From positions 1-12,138 of the forward strand of contig JAJYSI010000044.1 in the NCBI GenBank assembly GCA_021793635.1: a stretch of 12,138 bases of DNA, written 5' to 3'. Positions 1-7,147 of the stretch are shown piece by piece. A program made the translations under genes and the position numbers. The notes under the pieces are model-generated. The model was not told the origin of the DNA. It did no database searches and worked only from the letters and a program-made list of their open reading frames with translations. The DNA is from Bacteroidota bacterium. Lineage in GTDB: Bacteria; Bacteroidota; Ignavibacteria; Ignavibacteriales; Ignavibacteriaceae. How positions within the stretch are numbered: position 1 is the stretch's first letter; every line of letters starts with the position of its first letter.

Positions 1-20
1 TTAAAATTTGTTAAATTATT

Positions 21-158
21 TTAAGCTGTGTCCTTCCGTAATGATCTATGCATCATCATACAGCAGCAACACATTACTTCCGGTGTTAATTTCTTATTAA
101 TATTTAAATTTTTATTCTTCATAATTTCAAGTGTAAAATAACATCTGAGTGTTTTCAT
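21..158 (-). CDS. Putative Cys/Met-rich leader peptide
   Basis: A small frame reads from ATG at 158 to TAA at 21-23 and would give 45 residues; a second ATG at 122 gives 33. Its striking part, residues 28-39 of the longer form, reads VMCCCCMMMHRS, with Cys codons TGT TGC TGC TGT followed by ATG three times. Such a run in a short, otherwise Lys/Asn-rich frame resembles attenuation leader peptides, where ribosomes stall when a charged tRNA is scarce. The start at 122 is preferred, because the promoter-like boxes at 133-163 would put the transcript start at about 125-127, downstream of the first ATG. There is no Shine-Dalgarno site. The regulated gene would lie left of position 1 on the same strand; a cysteine, methionine or sulfur-uptake operon is inferred, not seen. 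No terminator hairpin is visible in the 20 bases after the stop, so attenuation itself is unproven. Confidence 0.5.
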   Translation of the reverse strand: MKTLRCYFTLEIMKNKNLNINKKLTPEVMCCCCMMMHRSLRKDTA

Positions 159-163
159 GTCAA
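133..163 (-). promoter_or_regulatory. Candidate Bacteroidota-type promoter for the Cys/Met leader
   Basis: On the minus strand TTG (163-161) is followed after exactly 20 bases by TATTTTAC (140-133). Compared with the Bacteroidota consensus of TTTG, about 20 bases, then TAnnTTTG, the spacing is right, the -7 TA and two of the Ts match, and the final TG does not. It lies between the proC stop and the leader frame, where a new promoter would be expected. It overlaps the 5' end of the longer version of the frame, which argues for the shorter start at 122. Confidence 0.4.
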
Positions 164-221
164 TAGATTTCTTGAAATATTTTTTATTTTACTAAAATTG
201 TGATACAGATTATACTTTAGA

Positions 222-1037
222 TTATTCAACTTTATAAAGCCTTGAAGCTTTCTCTGCGGACGTAACTATTCCTTTTATCATTGCAGAGCTAAAGCCGTTG
301 TGTTCCATCTCGTTTAATCCAGAAATAGTTATTCCCCTAGGAGTTGTAACTTTATCAATTTCACTTTCAGGATGAACTGCTTTGTTTAAGAGTAAAGAAG
401 CTGCACCCTTAGCTGTTTGTGCTGCCATAAAAATTGCATCTTCCGAATGAAATCCGATTTCAATTCCTCCTTGAGAAGCGGCTCTTATTGCTCTGAGGAA
501 AAATGCTATTCCGCATGCACATAATGCTGTTGCCGGTACCATTAACTCTTCTTCAATAATCATTGTCTTCCCTACCGAGCTGAATATTTCCTCTGCAATT
601 TTTATTGCACCGTTTGTTTTAATATCCGAGCATAAGCATGTCATTGACTCGCCGATTGCTATTGCGGTGTTTGGCATTGCCCTCACAACCGGAACGTTTT
701 TACCTAATAATTCCGTTATATCTTTTATACTTGCACCGGATACAACTGAAATTATTATATGTCTATCCTCTTTTATCTCAGGACTAATTTCACGAAGCAG
801 TTCATCGAGTTGTTTTGGTTGAACCGCTACAATTATTATTTCTGAGTCCTTAACGGCAGCAAGATTATCCTGGGTAAGTTTAAAACCTTTTTCACCGAAA
901 CTTTTTATTGTATCAACCCTCCGCTTCGTTATATAAATTTTATCTGCCGGGAAAAGATTAGAGCTAACCAAACCGTTTGCAATTGCTTGGCCGATATTTC
1001 CTCCTCCGAGGATAGCTGCTTTGTTATATAATTTCAT
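222..1037 (-). CDS. proC: Pyrroline-5-carboxylate reductase
   Basis: Reduces 1-pyrroline-5-carboxylate to L-proline with NAD(P)H, the last step of proline synthesis, in the cytoplasm. The 271-residue length is normal for ProC. The N-terminal Rossmann fold shows the dinucleotide loop GGGNIG at residues 11-16, followed by the AVQPK stretch (71-75) and RAMPNTAIAIGE (119-130). The C-terminal helical dimer domain shows the TTPRGITISGLNEMEHNG signature at about 231-248. Where many ProC proteins have GSGPAY, this one reads CACGIAFFLRAIRAASQGG (173-191), a variant I associate with Bacteroidota ProC. The start at 1037 is backed by AGGA about five bases upstream. It is the last gene of the thr operon, 36 bases after the thrC stop, with no promoter seen in the gap, so it is probably co-transcribed with threonine genes, which is not a usual arrangement. 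No clear terminator follows it. Confidence 0.95.
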   Translation of the reverse strand: MKLYNKAAILGGGNIGQAIANGLVSSNLFPADKIYITKRRVDTIKSFGEKGFKLTQDNLAAVKDSEIIIVAVQPKQLDELLREISPEIKEDRHIIISVVSGASIKDITELLGKNVPVVRAMPNTAIAIGESMTCLCSDIKTNGAIKIAEEIFSSVGKTMIIEEELMVPATALCACGIAFFLRAIRAASQGGIEIGFHSEDAIFMAAQTAKGAASLLLNKAVHPESEIDKVTTPRGITISGLNEMEHNGFSSAMIKGIVTSAEKASRLYKVE

Positions 1038-1073
1038 TTTGTTCCTTATAGATAATTAAAGAAATCATTCGAT

Positions 1074-2378
1074 TTAATTTTGAAGAAGAAATTGCTTAAA
1101 CTCGCTATAATCTTTTGAAATAGGAATAGATTTTTTTTCTTTCTTCATTGCCACCAATAAACGGGCAGGCATTTCAATTTCAGTAGTTATGGCTTGATAC
1201 ACAACATCGGGAAACTTGGATGGGTGAGCCGTCTCCAAAACAATCCCTGAAATATTTTTATTATCAGCAAGGCTCATATAATTTTTTATAGCCAGATAAC
1301 CGACAGCTCCATGAGGCTCAATTGTATAATGATATTTCGAGTACATTTCTTTGATTGCCGAAACCGTCTCTGTATCCGAAAAACTAGCGCCATAAATATT
1401 ATTTTTAATCTTTGAATAATCGCCATTATATAGCGCGATAATCCTGGCAAAGTTGCTTGGATTACCGACATCCATTGCATTGGAAAAAGTCTTTATAGAA
1501 GGTTTAGGTTCGAAGCACGAAGTTTCCAGAAACTTCGGAAAAACATCGTTTGCATTTGAAGCGGCAATAAATTTATACACTGGCAGCCCCATCTCTTTAG
1601 CTATAAGCCCTGCGGTTAGATTACCCAAATTTCCGCTTGGTACAGAAAAAATGAGGTCACGATTTTCGTTTTTAACTTCAGCAAACGCCTTAAAATAATA
1701 AAATGACTGTGGGATAAGACGCGCAATATTGATCGAATTAGCCGAAGATAATTTTTTATTGCTAATAACGTCTCTATCGACGAAAGCCTCTTTAACAAGC
1801 CTCTGGCAGTCGTCAAAAGTTCCTTCAACTTTCAATGCAGTAATATTTTCGCCAAGAGTAGTCAGTTGCATTTCTTGAATTTCGCTAACCTTATTACCCG
1901 GATATAATAGCACAACATTAATTCCTTCAACTTTATAAAATCCGTTGGCAACTGCGCTGCCGGTATCCCCTGAAGTAGCAACCAATATTGTAACGTGATT
2001 ATTTTCGTTGCGGATAAGGAAAGATAAGGTTTTAGCCATAAATCGTGCACCGAAATCTTTGAAGGCTAAAGTCGGTCCATGAAATAACTCGAGAATGGAG
2101 ATATTACCGGAAAGCCTTACCAGAGGGGCATTAAAGGAAATTGACTCTTCTATAATTTTATGCAAATCATTTTGAGGGATTTCATCTTCGATAAATTTTT
2201 GTGCAATTAAAAAAGCAATTTCTTGAAAAGTTAATTTATCGATAGTGTTAAAGAAACTTTCAGATAGCATCGGAATAAATGAGGGCATAAACAATCCACC
2301 GTCATCGGCGATACCTTTAATTACTGCTTCGCTAAAAGAAGCCGAAAGATTTTTATTATTTGTGCTATAGAAATTCAT
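1074..2378 (-). CDS. thrC: Threonine synthase (PLP-dependent)
   Basis: Converts O-phospho-L-homoserine to L-threonine and phosphate, the last step of the pathway. At 434 residues it has the length of the enterobacterial ThrC class rather than the shorter Bacillus type. The PLP-binding lysine lies in FHGPTLAFKDFG (99-110) at residue 107, the same number as the PLP lysine of E. coli ThrC. The phosphate-cradle and cofactor motifs SGDTGS (136-141), SSANSINIARLIPQ (211-224) and PSGNLGN (247-253) are all present, so the enzyme looks intact. The start codon follows the thrB stop by a single base, without a Shine-Dalgarno site, which suggests translational coupling to thrB and roughly equal production of kinase and synthase. 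Confidence 0.97.
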   Translation of the reverse strand: MNFYSTNNKNLSASFSEAVIKGIADDGGLFMPSFIPMLSESFFNTIDKLTFQEIAFLIAQKFIEDEIPQNDLHKIIEESISFNAPLVRLSGNISILELFHGPTLAFKDFGARFMAKTLSFLIRNENNHVTILVATSGDTGSAVANGFYKVEGINVVLLYPGNKVSEIQEMQLTTLGENITALKVEGTFDDCQRLVKEAFVDRDVISNKKLSSANSINIARLIPQSFYYFKAFAEVKNENRDLIFSVPSGNLGNLTAGLIAKEMGLPVYKFIAASNANDVFPKFLETSCFEPKPSIKTFSNAMDVGNPSNFARIIALYNGDYSKIKNNIYGASFSDTETVSAIKEMYSKYHYTIEPHGAVGYLAIKNYMSLADNKNISGIVLETAHPSKFPDVVYQAITTEIEMPARLLVAMKKEKKSIPISKDYSEFKQFLLQN

Positions 2379-2379
2379 T

Positions 2380-3315
2380 TTAGTCAGAAATTACCCTTGG
2401 ACCAGTTTTATTTATTTTTGAAATATATAAATCATTACCTATTCCTATCCCATTAAGAACCTTCTTCATTGCATCGCCTACTTTTTCAGCAGAGTTTTTA
2501 GATTTGCTGAATGCGAATATTGAAGGACCAGAACCTGAGATGCTGCATCCAACCGCGCCCGCTTTTAAGGCTGCGTTTTTGACTTCATAAAAATTAGGAA
2601 TTAAAATCGAGCGCACCGGTTCAACAATAAAATCTTGCAGTGAATTCCCTATCAGTTCATAATTGCCGCTTACCAATCCTGCAACAAGACCGGCGACATT
2701 TCCCCATTGTTTAACTGCATCTGAGAGTAATATATGTTTCCGTAATATTTTTCTCGTGTTGGCAGTTATAATTTCAAGATGCGGATGGACAATAGTGCAA
2801 TAAAGATTTGGAGGATAATCAATATTCACAACATCAATAGGAGAAAGACTTCTTACAATAACAAAACCACCCATTAGGCAAGCGGCAACATTATCCGCAT
2901 GAGGTGTACCGCCGCAAGTTAGTTTTTCTCCTTCAAGTGCAAATTGAATAAGTTCTTTTTTTGCCAGAGGTTTCCCAAGCAATTCGTTGAATGCATATAC
3001 ACTTGCAACGGCGCTTGCAGCACTTGACCCTAATCCGCTGCCTAATGCCATTTTTTTATGAAGCTCAATTTCAATTCCTTTTTTATATTCCAAATGTTCT
3101 ACTAAAGAAATTAATGAAAGACCGGCAGTATTTTTATAAGGGTCTTTGCTCAATTTGCCGCCGTCACCGGTAATTTTTGTAATTTTTATTCCGGGTTCAT
3201 CTGTCATTTTCAGAACAATTTCATCTCCAGGTTTTTCAATTGCAAAGCCCATTACATCAAATCCGCTTCCAACATTGGTAACGGAAGCCGGCGCAAATAC
3301 TTTTATTTTTTTCAT
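2380..3315 (-). CDS. thrB: Homoserine kinase (GHMP family)
   Basis: Phosphorylates homoserine with ATP to give O-phosphohomoserine for ThrC. The 311-residue length is typical. The three GHMP kinase motifs are visible: APASVTNVGSGFD near the N-terminus (8-20), the glycine/serine-rich ATP loop LGSGLGSSAASAVA (91-104), and the C-terminal GCSISGSGPS (256-265). The substrate-site stretch GGTPHADNVA (135-144) is also conserved. It lies 30 bases after the asd stop and one base before the thrC start. Its upstream sequence has only a weak GAAAG purine patch as ribosome site, as is common in this operon. No promoter was seen inside the operon here. Confidence 0.97.
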   Translation of the reverse strand: MKKIKVFAPASVTNVGSGFDVMGFAIEKPGDEIVLKMTDEPGIKITKITGDGGKLSKDPYKNTAGLSLISLVEHLEYKKGIEIELHKKMALGSGLGSSAASAVASVYAFNELLGKPLAKKELIQFALEGEKLTCGGTPHADNVAACLMGGFVIVRSLSPIDVVNIDYPPNLYCTIVHPHLEIITANTRKILRKHILLSDAVKQWGNVAGLVAGLVSGNYELIGNSLQDFIVEPVRSILIPNFYEVKNAALKAGAVGCSISGSGPSIFAFSKSKNSAEKVGDAMKKVLNGIGIGNDLYISKINKTGPRVISD

Positions 3316-3345
3316 TTTATTTCTTTCGATGAATCGGAATAATTA

Positions 3346-4392
3346 TTAGATATAACCTTTAGCTTTCATCAATTCAGCACATAATATAGCGCCGCCGGCA
3401 GCACCTCTGTTGGTGTTATGCGAAAGGACTACAAATTTAAAATCAAATAAATTATCTTCTCTTAATCTACCGACAGAGGCAGTCATTCCTTTATCAAGAT
3501 CGCGGTGAATTCTCGGCTGCGGATATTTCTCTTCGTCAAAATAGTAAATCGGATTTAACGGAGCTGTCGGTAAATTATATTTTTGGGGTTCGGCAGAAAA
3601 ATTTCTCCATATACTTATTATTTCTTCTTTGGTAGCTTTCTTTTTTAGCTTTACTTGAACACATTCTAGATGACCGTCAACTACAGCTACACGGTTGCAC
3701 TGAGCGCTTATTTTAATATCCACGTTTTGAATATGATCTTTATCTAGAATACCTAAAATTTTCAAAGGTTCACTTTCAAGTTTAGGTTCCTCACCCGAAA
3801 TAAATGGAATCACGTTATCAATAATATCAAGACTTGCGACGCCAGGATAACCGGCGCCGGACAAAGCCTGCATAGTAACGACGTTTACAGCTTCCAATCC
3901 GAAGTTATCGTGTAACGGTTTAAGAGCAAGCACCATTCCGATAGTGGAACAATTTGGATTAGTTACGATGCAGCCGCCATTATAATTTTGAATTTTAATT
4001 AATTCAAGATGGTCTGCATTTATTTCTGGAACGAGTAGAGGGACATCTTTATCCATGCGGTGATTTTTCGAATTAGAAACAACGAAGTAACCTTTCTTGG
4101 CAAATGCTTCTTCGATAGGGCCAGCAACACTTGAATCCAAACCCGAGAAAATAATTTTGGATTTCAGATTCGGTTCGCATTCTTTGACAGTGAGTTCCCC
4201 TACAAATTCAGGAAGCGGTGAAGACAATACCCAGTTAACCGCTTGTTTGTAAGTTTTTCCCGCAGATCTTTCAGAAGCGGCAACTTCGGTAATTTCAAAC
4301 CATGGATGATTAGCGAGTAAAGAAATAAATTTTTGTCCAACACTTCCGGTGGCTCCTAAAATTCCGACCGGTATTTTTGAGCTATTTTCCAT
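3346..4392 (-). CDS. asd: Aspartate-semialdehyde dehydrogenase, archaeal/fungal-type
   Basis: Reduces L-aspartyl-4-phosphate to aspartate semialdehyde with NADPH, the branch point to lysine, methionine and threonine. The protein has 348 residues. The NADP loop is GATGSVGQ (13-20). The catalytic cysteine is Cys148 in TNPNCSTIG (144-152), and the likely acid/base histidine is His241 in VVDGHLE. The combination of ILGATGSVGQKFISLLANHPWF, GLDSSVAGPIEEAFAKKG and SHNTNRGAAGGA places it with the archaeal/eukaryotic-like branch of the family rather than with E. coli Asd. It sits 44 bases after the thrA stop and 30 bases before thrB, so it supplies the missing step between the two halves of ThrA from the same transcript. 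The ribosome site is a weak AGAGAAG. Confidence 0.95.
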   Translation of the reverse strand: MENSSKIPVGILGATGSVGQKFISLLANHPWFEITEVAASERSAGKTYKQAVNWVLSSPLPEFVGELTVKECEPNLKSKIIFSGLDSSVAGPIEEAFAKKGYFVVSNSKNHRMDKDVPLLVPEINADHLELIKIQNYNGGCIVTNPNCSTIGMVLALKPLHDNFGLEAVNVVTMQALSGAGYPGVASLDIIDNVIPFISGEEPKLESEPLKILGILDKDHIQNVDIKISAQCNRVAVVDGHLECVQVKLKKKATKEEIISIWRNFSAEPQKYNLPTAPLNPIYYFDEEKYPQPRIHRDLDKGMTASVGRLREDNLFDFKFVVLSHNTNRGAAGGAILCAELMKAKGYI

Positions 4393-4436
4393 TTTTCTTC
4401 TCTTAGTTATTGTTTTATTAAAATAATATTTGCTGT

Positions 4437-6893
4437 TTAAATTAAATAATTAGAAATTCTAATAATATCTGCAAACACTCCGGCTGCGGTAACATCAGCG
4501 CCGGCACCGGGGCCTTTGATAACAATGGGTCGTTCTTTATAATGCTTAGTGGTAAGAGCTATAATATTGTCTGTAGCAGATAAGGAATAAAAAGGATGTT
4601 TCTCATCTATTTCCTGCAAAAATATTTCGGCTTTACTATTTTCTAATTTTGCAATATAGCGTAAAACCTTTCCGTGATTTTCGGCATTCTTTCTTTTTAG
4701 TTCAAATTCATCGTCGCATTTTTCTAGTTTTATAAAAAAGTCATCAACTGATTTAGAATTTCTTGCTTTTAACGGTACAATGTTTTCAACCTTCACATCG
4801 CTTAGTTCCATTTTCATACCGACTTCACGGGCGAGGATTAAAAGTTTGCGGGCAAAGTCCAAACCATTCAAATCATCTCTTGGATCAGGTTCAGTAAAGC
4901 CTTTAACTTTTGCTTCCTTTAGAATTTGGCTGAAAGATTTTCCTTTAGTAAATGACGTAAAGAGATAACTTAACGTTCCGGACAAAATTCCTTCGATCTT
5001 AATTATCTTATCTCCGCTTGAGACTAAATCTCGAACTGTATTTATAATGGGAAGCCCCGCTCCAACATTTGTTTCATACATAAACTTGACGTTATGATAA
5101 AGAGCAGACTTTTTAAGGCTTAGATAAAATTCCATGCTTCGAGAGTTAGCTTTTTTATTAGGCGCAACAATTGAGATGCTTGCGTCAAGAATATCTTGAT
5201 ATTGATCTACGACCTCTTCGCTTGCAGTGCAATCTACGAATATGCTATTCGGAAGATTAAGTTTTTTCATCATTCCAACGAGTTCGCTAAGATTCGTTTT
5301 GGATTCGGAATTAGCAACTCTTTCTACCCATTCAGCCGGATCAATGCTATTTGAATCGATAAGCATTTTCTTCCGGTTTGCAAGAGCAATTATTTTAATA
5401 TTAAGCAAATATTCTTTAGCGAGAAAATTTGCCTGATTAGAAATTTGTCTTAGCAAGGTTCCACCGATCAAGCCGGTGCCCACAATAAAAAGATTTACTG
5501 TTTTAGTAATCGAAAGGAAGAAGGCATCATGTAAAGCATTCAAACCTTTGGCAACGTTATCTTTTGAAACGACAGTTGAAATATTTAATTCCGATGAGCC
5601 TTGAGCAATAGCAACGATGTTTATTCCGTTTTTCCCAAGTGCTTGGAAAACCTTGCCGGAAAGTCCCGGTTTATTTCGCATATTTTCGCCAACTACAGCG
5701 ATAATCGATAAATTGTTCTCGACTATCGGATCATAAATCTTCTTTTCATTTATTTCATAGTGAAGTTCCTTTTGGATTGCTTTAACTGCTGAATCAGCAT
5801 CATTCGGAAGGATAGCAAGGCAAAGCGAATGCTCTGAAGAGGCTTGAGTAATTAAAATAATATTTATTCTTTTACTACCGAGTGCGGCAAATATTCTTTG
5901 TGCAAGTCCTGCTTCGCCAACCATTCCCCCACCTTGAATTCTAATCAAAGAAATTTCATCAATTGAAGAAATACCTTTAATCCAATAATCATTAGCTTCA
6001 CTCACACCGTTAATTACCGTTCCATTAAAAGCCGGGTTAAAAGAATTTTTTATTCTGATAGGAATTTTCTTATCTAAAGCCGGCTGCATTGTAGGAGGAT
6101 GAATCACTTTTGCGCCGAAATGCGAAAGCTCCATAGCTTCTTCATAAGTAAGATTTTTTAAAGAGAAAGCCTTCTTAACTTTTTTGGGATCTGCGGTAAG
6201 AACGCCGTCAACATCAGTCCAAATTTCAATTTCCTTTGCATTCAGCGCAGAAGCAAAAATAGAAGCCGTATAGTCTGAGCCTCCCCTGCCAAGGGTTGTT
6301 GTTTCGTTCGTCTTTGTTGAAGCGATAAATCCTGTTATTACCTGAAGTTTTTTATGCGATTTGAAATATTTTATTATATTTTTATTAGAAGTTATGAAAT
6401 CAACTTTTGCTGCTCCGAAGTTTTCATCCGTTTTAACAATCTGGCGGCTGTCGAGGAATTCACAATCGACTGCATTATCAATTAAGATTTGAGAAATAAT
6501 ATAAGAAGAAAGTCTCTCGCCGAAACTTAGGATAAAGTCCGAAGTTCTTGGCGATAATTCTTTGACTAAAAATACTCCATGAAGAACATCTTCAAGTTCG
6601 TTAAGGTTCAATTTTAGGTTAGCGAGAGTGTTACTTTGGGTTTTAACATTAAGAAGTTCTTTAGCAATCAGGATATGATTTTTCTCAAGTGATTTATAGC
6701 GTTCAAAATATTCACCGTCTCCTGAGGCAGCCATATTACTTAAGGATATCAATTCATCTGTGACGCCTTGAAACGCCGAAAATACGACAGCAATTTTTTT
6801 GTTAGTTTGAATTGATTGTTTTATAATACTGACAACATTTTTAATCCGTTTCGGGTCACCGACCGAAGAGCCGCCAAATTTTAGAACTTTCAT
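4437..6893 (-). CDS. thrA: Bifunctional aspartokinase / homoserine dehydrogenase
   Basis: Catalyses the first and third steps from aspartate to threonine. It has 818 residues, close to E. coli ThrA (820). The aspartokinase domain (about 1-295) starts with KFGGSSVG (5-12) and contains GFIAST, TTLGRGGSDYTAS (199-211) and the WTDVDGVLTADPK loop (225-237). Two ACT-type regulatory segments follow at about 310-460, with IRIQGGGMVGEAG and IAVVGENMRNKPGLSGKVF. The homoserine dehydrogenase half opens with the dinucleotide loop VGTGLIGG (471-478) and carries the catalytic region GFTEPDPRDDLNGLDFARK (665-683). Glu668, Asp679 and Lys683 match the spacing of the yeast enzyme's Glu208, Asp219 and Lys223. 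ACT domains imply feedback inhibition, probably by threonine. It is the first structural gene of the operon, directly downstream of the attenuator. Confidence 0.97.
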   Translation of the reverse strand: MKVLKFGGSSVGDPKRIKNVVSIIKQSIQTNKKIAVVFSAFQGVTDELISLSNMAASGDGEYFERYKSLEKNHILIAKELLNVKTQSNTLANLKLNLNELEDVLHGVFLVKELSPRTSDFILSFGERLSSYIISQILIDNAVDCEFLDSRQIVKTDENFGAAKVDFITSNKNIIKYFKSHKKLQVITGFIASTKTNETTTLGRGGSDYTASIFASALNAKEIEIWTDVDGVLTADPKKVKKAFSLKNLTYEEAMELSHFGAKVIHPPTMQPALDKKIPIRIKNSFNPAFNGTVINGVSEANDYWIKGISSIDEISLIRIQGGGMVGEAGLAQRIFAALGSKRINIILITQASSEHSLCLAILPNDADSAVKAIQKELHYEINEKKIYDPIVENNLSIIAVVGENMRNKPGLSGKVFQALGKNGINIVAIAQGSSELNISTVVSKDNVAKGLNALHDAFFLSITKTVNLFIVGTGLIGGTLLRQISNQANFLAKEYLLNIKIIALANRKKMLIDSNSIDPAEWVERVANSESKTNLSELVGMMKKLNLPNSIFVDCTASEEVVDQYQDILDASISIVAPNKKANSRSMEFYLSLKKSALYHNVKFMYETNVGAGLPIINTVRDLVSSGDKIIKIEGILSGTLSYLFTSFTKGKSFSQILKEAKVKGFTEPDPRDDLNGLDFARKLLILAREVGMKMELSDVKVENIVPLKARNSKSVDDFFIKLEKCDDEFELKRKNAENHGKVLRYIAKLENSKAEIFLQEIDEKHPFYSLSATDNIIALTTKHYKERPIVIKGPGAGADVTAAGVFADIIRISNYLI

Positions 6894-6934
6894 TTTTTAT
6901 TTTTCTTTCATTTATTGACAAACTAAATAAGGAT

Positions 6935-6971
6935 AAAAAAAAACCGGCTTCATTTCTGAAGCCGGTTTTTT
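6935..6971 (-). terminator. Attenuator terminator of the thr operon
   Basis: On the minus strand CCGGCTTCA (6965-6957) pairs perfectly with TGAAGCCGG (6952-6944) around a GAAA tetraloop, and a run of nine Ts (6943-6935) follows. Six As before the stem can extend it with A-U pairs. This is a strong intrinsic terminator placed 41 bases upstream of the thrA start and 31 bases downstream of the leader-peptide stop, where it would stop transcription before the structural genes. The sequence is symmetric enough that it might also act on plus-strand transcripts. The alternative pairing that would disrupt it is listed separately. Confidence 0.9.
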
Positions 6972-7006
6972 AAGTTTTTGTTTGTATTTACACAACCGTG
7001 CTTCAG
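6956..7006 (-). promoter_or_regulatory. Antiterminator of the thr attenuator
   Basis: The minus-strand segment CTGAAGCACGGTT (7006-6994) can pair with AACCGGCTTCAG (6967-6956), giving 12 base pairs with one bulged A. The second segment is the 5' arm of the terminator, so the two structures exclude each other. The first segment contains the TGA stop of the leader peptide (7005-7003). A ribosome that reaches the stop would cover it and allow termination, while one stalled at the Thr codons upstream would leave it free to pair. This is the strand 2 / strand 3 logic of classical amino-acid attenuators, read directly from the sequence. The folding energies have not been computed. Confidence 0.8.
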
Positions 7007-7083
7007 CCGCCGTATATAGTTTTCGGGGTGTGCATTGTAGTGCCCATACAGAATGTAAAACGATATTTATTATTAATTTTCAT
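7003..7083 (-). CDS. thrL: Threonine operon leader peptide
   Basis: A 26-codon frame runs from ATG at 7083 to TGA at 7005-7003. Five of its 26 residues are Thr (10, 15, 16, 19 and 22), and Thr22 is followed by Ile23. Residues 13-26 read MGTTMHTPKTIYGG, and the stop codon lies in the antiterminator arm. It plays the part of the E. coli thr leader peptide: scarcity of charged threonyl-tRNA would stall the ribosome in the 15-22 region and prevent termination. There is no Shine-Dalgarno site, as for most genes here, and the start lies about 20 bases after the promoter -7 box. The sequence shows no resemblance to enterobacterial ThrL beyond Thr enrichment, so the symbol is by function and position. 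An internal ATG at residue 13 is an alternative start that keeps four of the five Thr codons. The peptide probably has no function apart from being translated. Confidence 0.8.
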   Translation of the reverse strand: MKINNKYRFTFCMGTTMHTPKTIYGG

Positions 7084-7103
7084 ATATCTAAAATAAGCTT
7101 GCG

Positions 7104-7135
7104 CAAAAGTAATATTAAATAAACCATTTGTCAAA
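7104..7135 (-). promoter_or_regulatory. Promoter of the thr operon, Bacteroidota type
   Basis: On the minus strand TTTG (7135-7132) and TACTTTTG (7111-7104) are separated by 20 bases. Both boxes match the Bacteroidota consensus of TTTG and TAnnTTTG in full. The predicted transcript start is near 7095-7100, leaving a short untranslated stretch of about 12-17 bases before the leader ATG at 7083. The promoter lies only 12 bases after the stop of the protease gene on the same strand, so the operon has its own promoter even though read-through from upstream is possible. Confidence 0.75.
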
Positions 7136-7147
7136 TTTGTGCAAGAA

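Noticed and set aside
1..24. Inverted repeat TTAAAAT / ATTTTAA at the left edge, possible terminator of the Cys/Met leader
   Set aside because: The arms contain only A and T with a 10-base loop and no following T run in the window; too weak for an intrinsic terminator.
1453..5436. Several 60-81 codon frames on the plus strand, and minus-strand frames in other phases, within thrC, thrB and thrA
   Set aside because: They lie fully inside well-supported conserved genes and show no features of their own.
6894..7147. A metabolite-binding riboswitch upstream of thrA
   Set aside because: The space is taken up by the leader peptide and its alternative stems, and no known aptamer core, such as that of the lysine or SAM classes, can be recognised.
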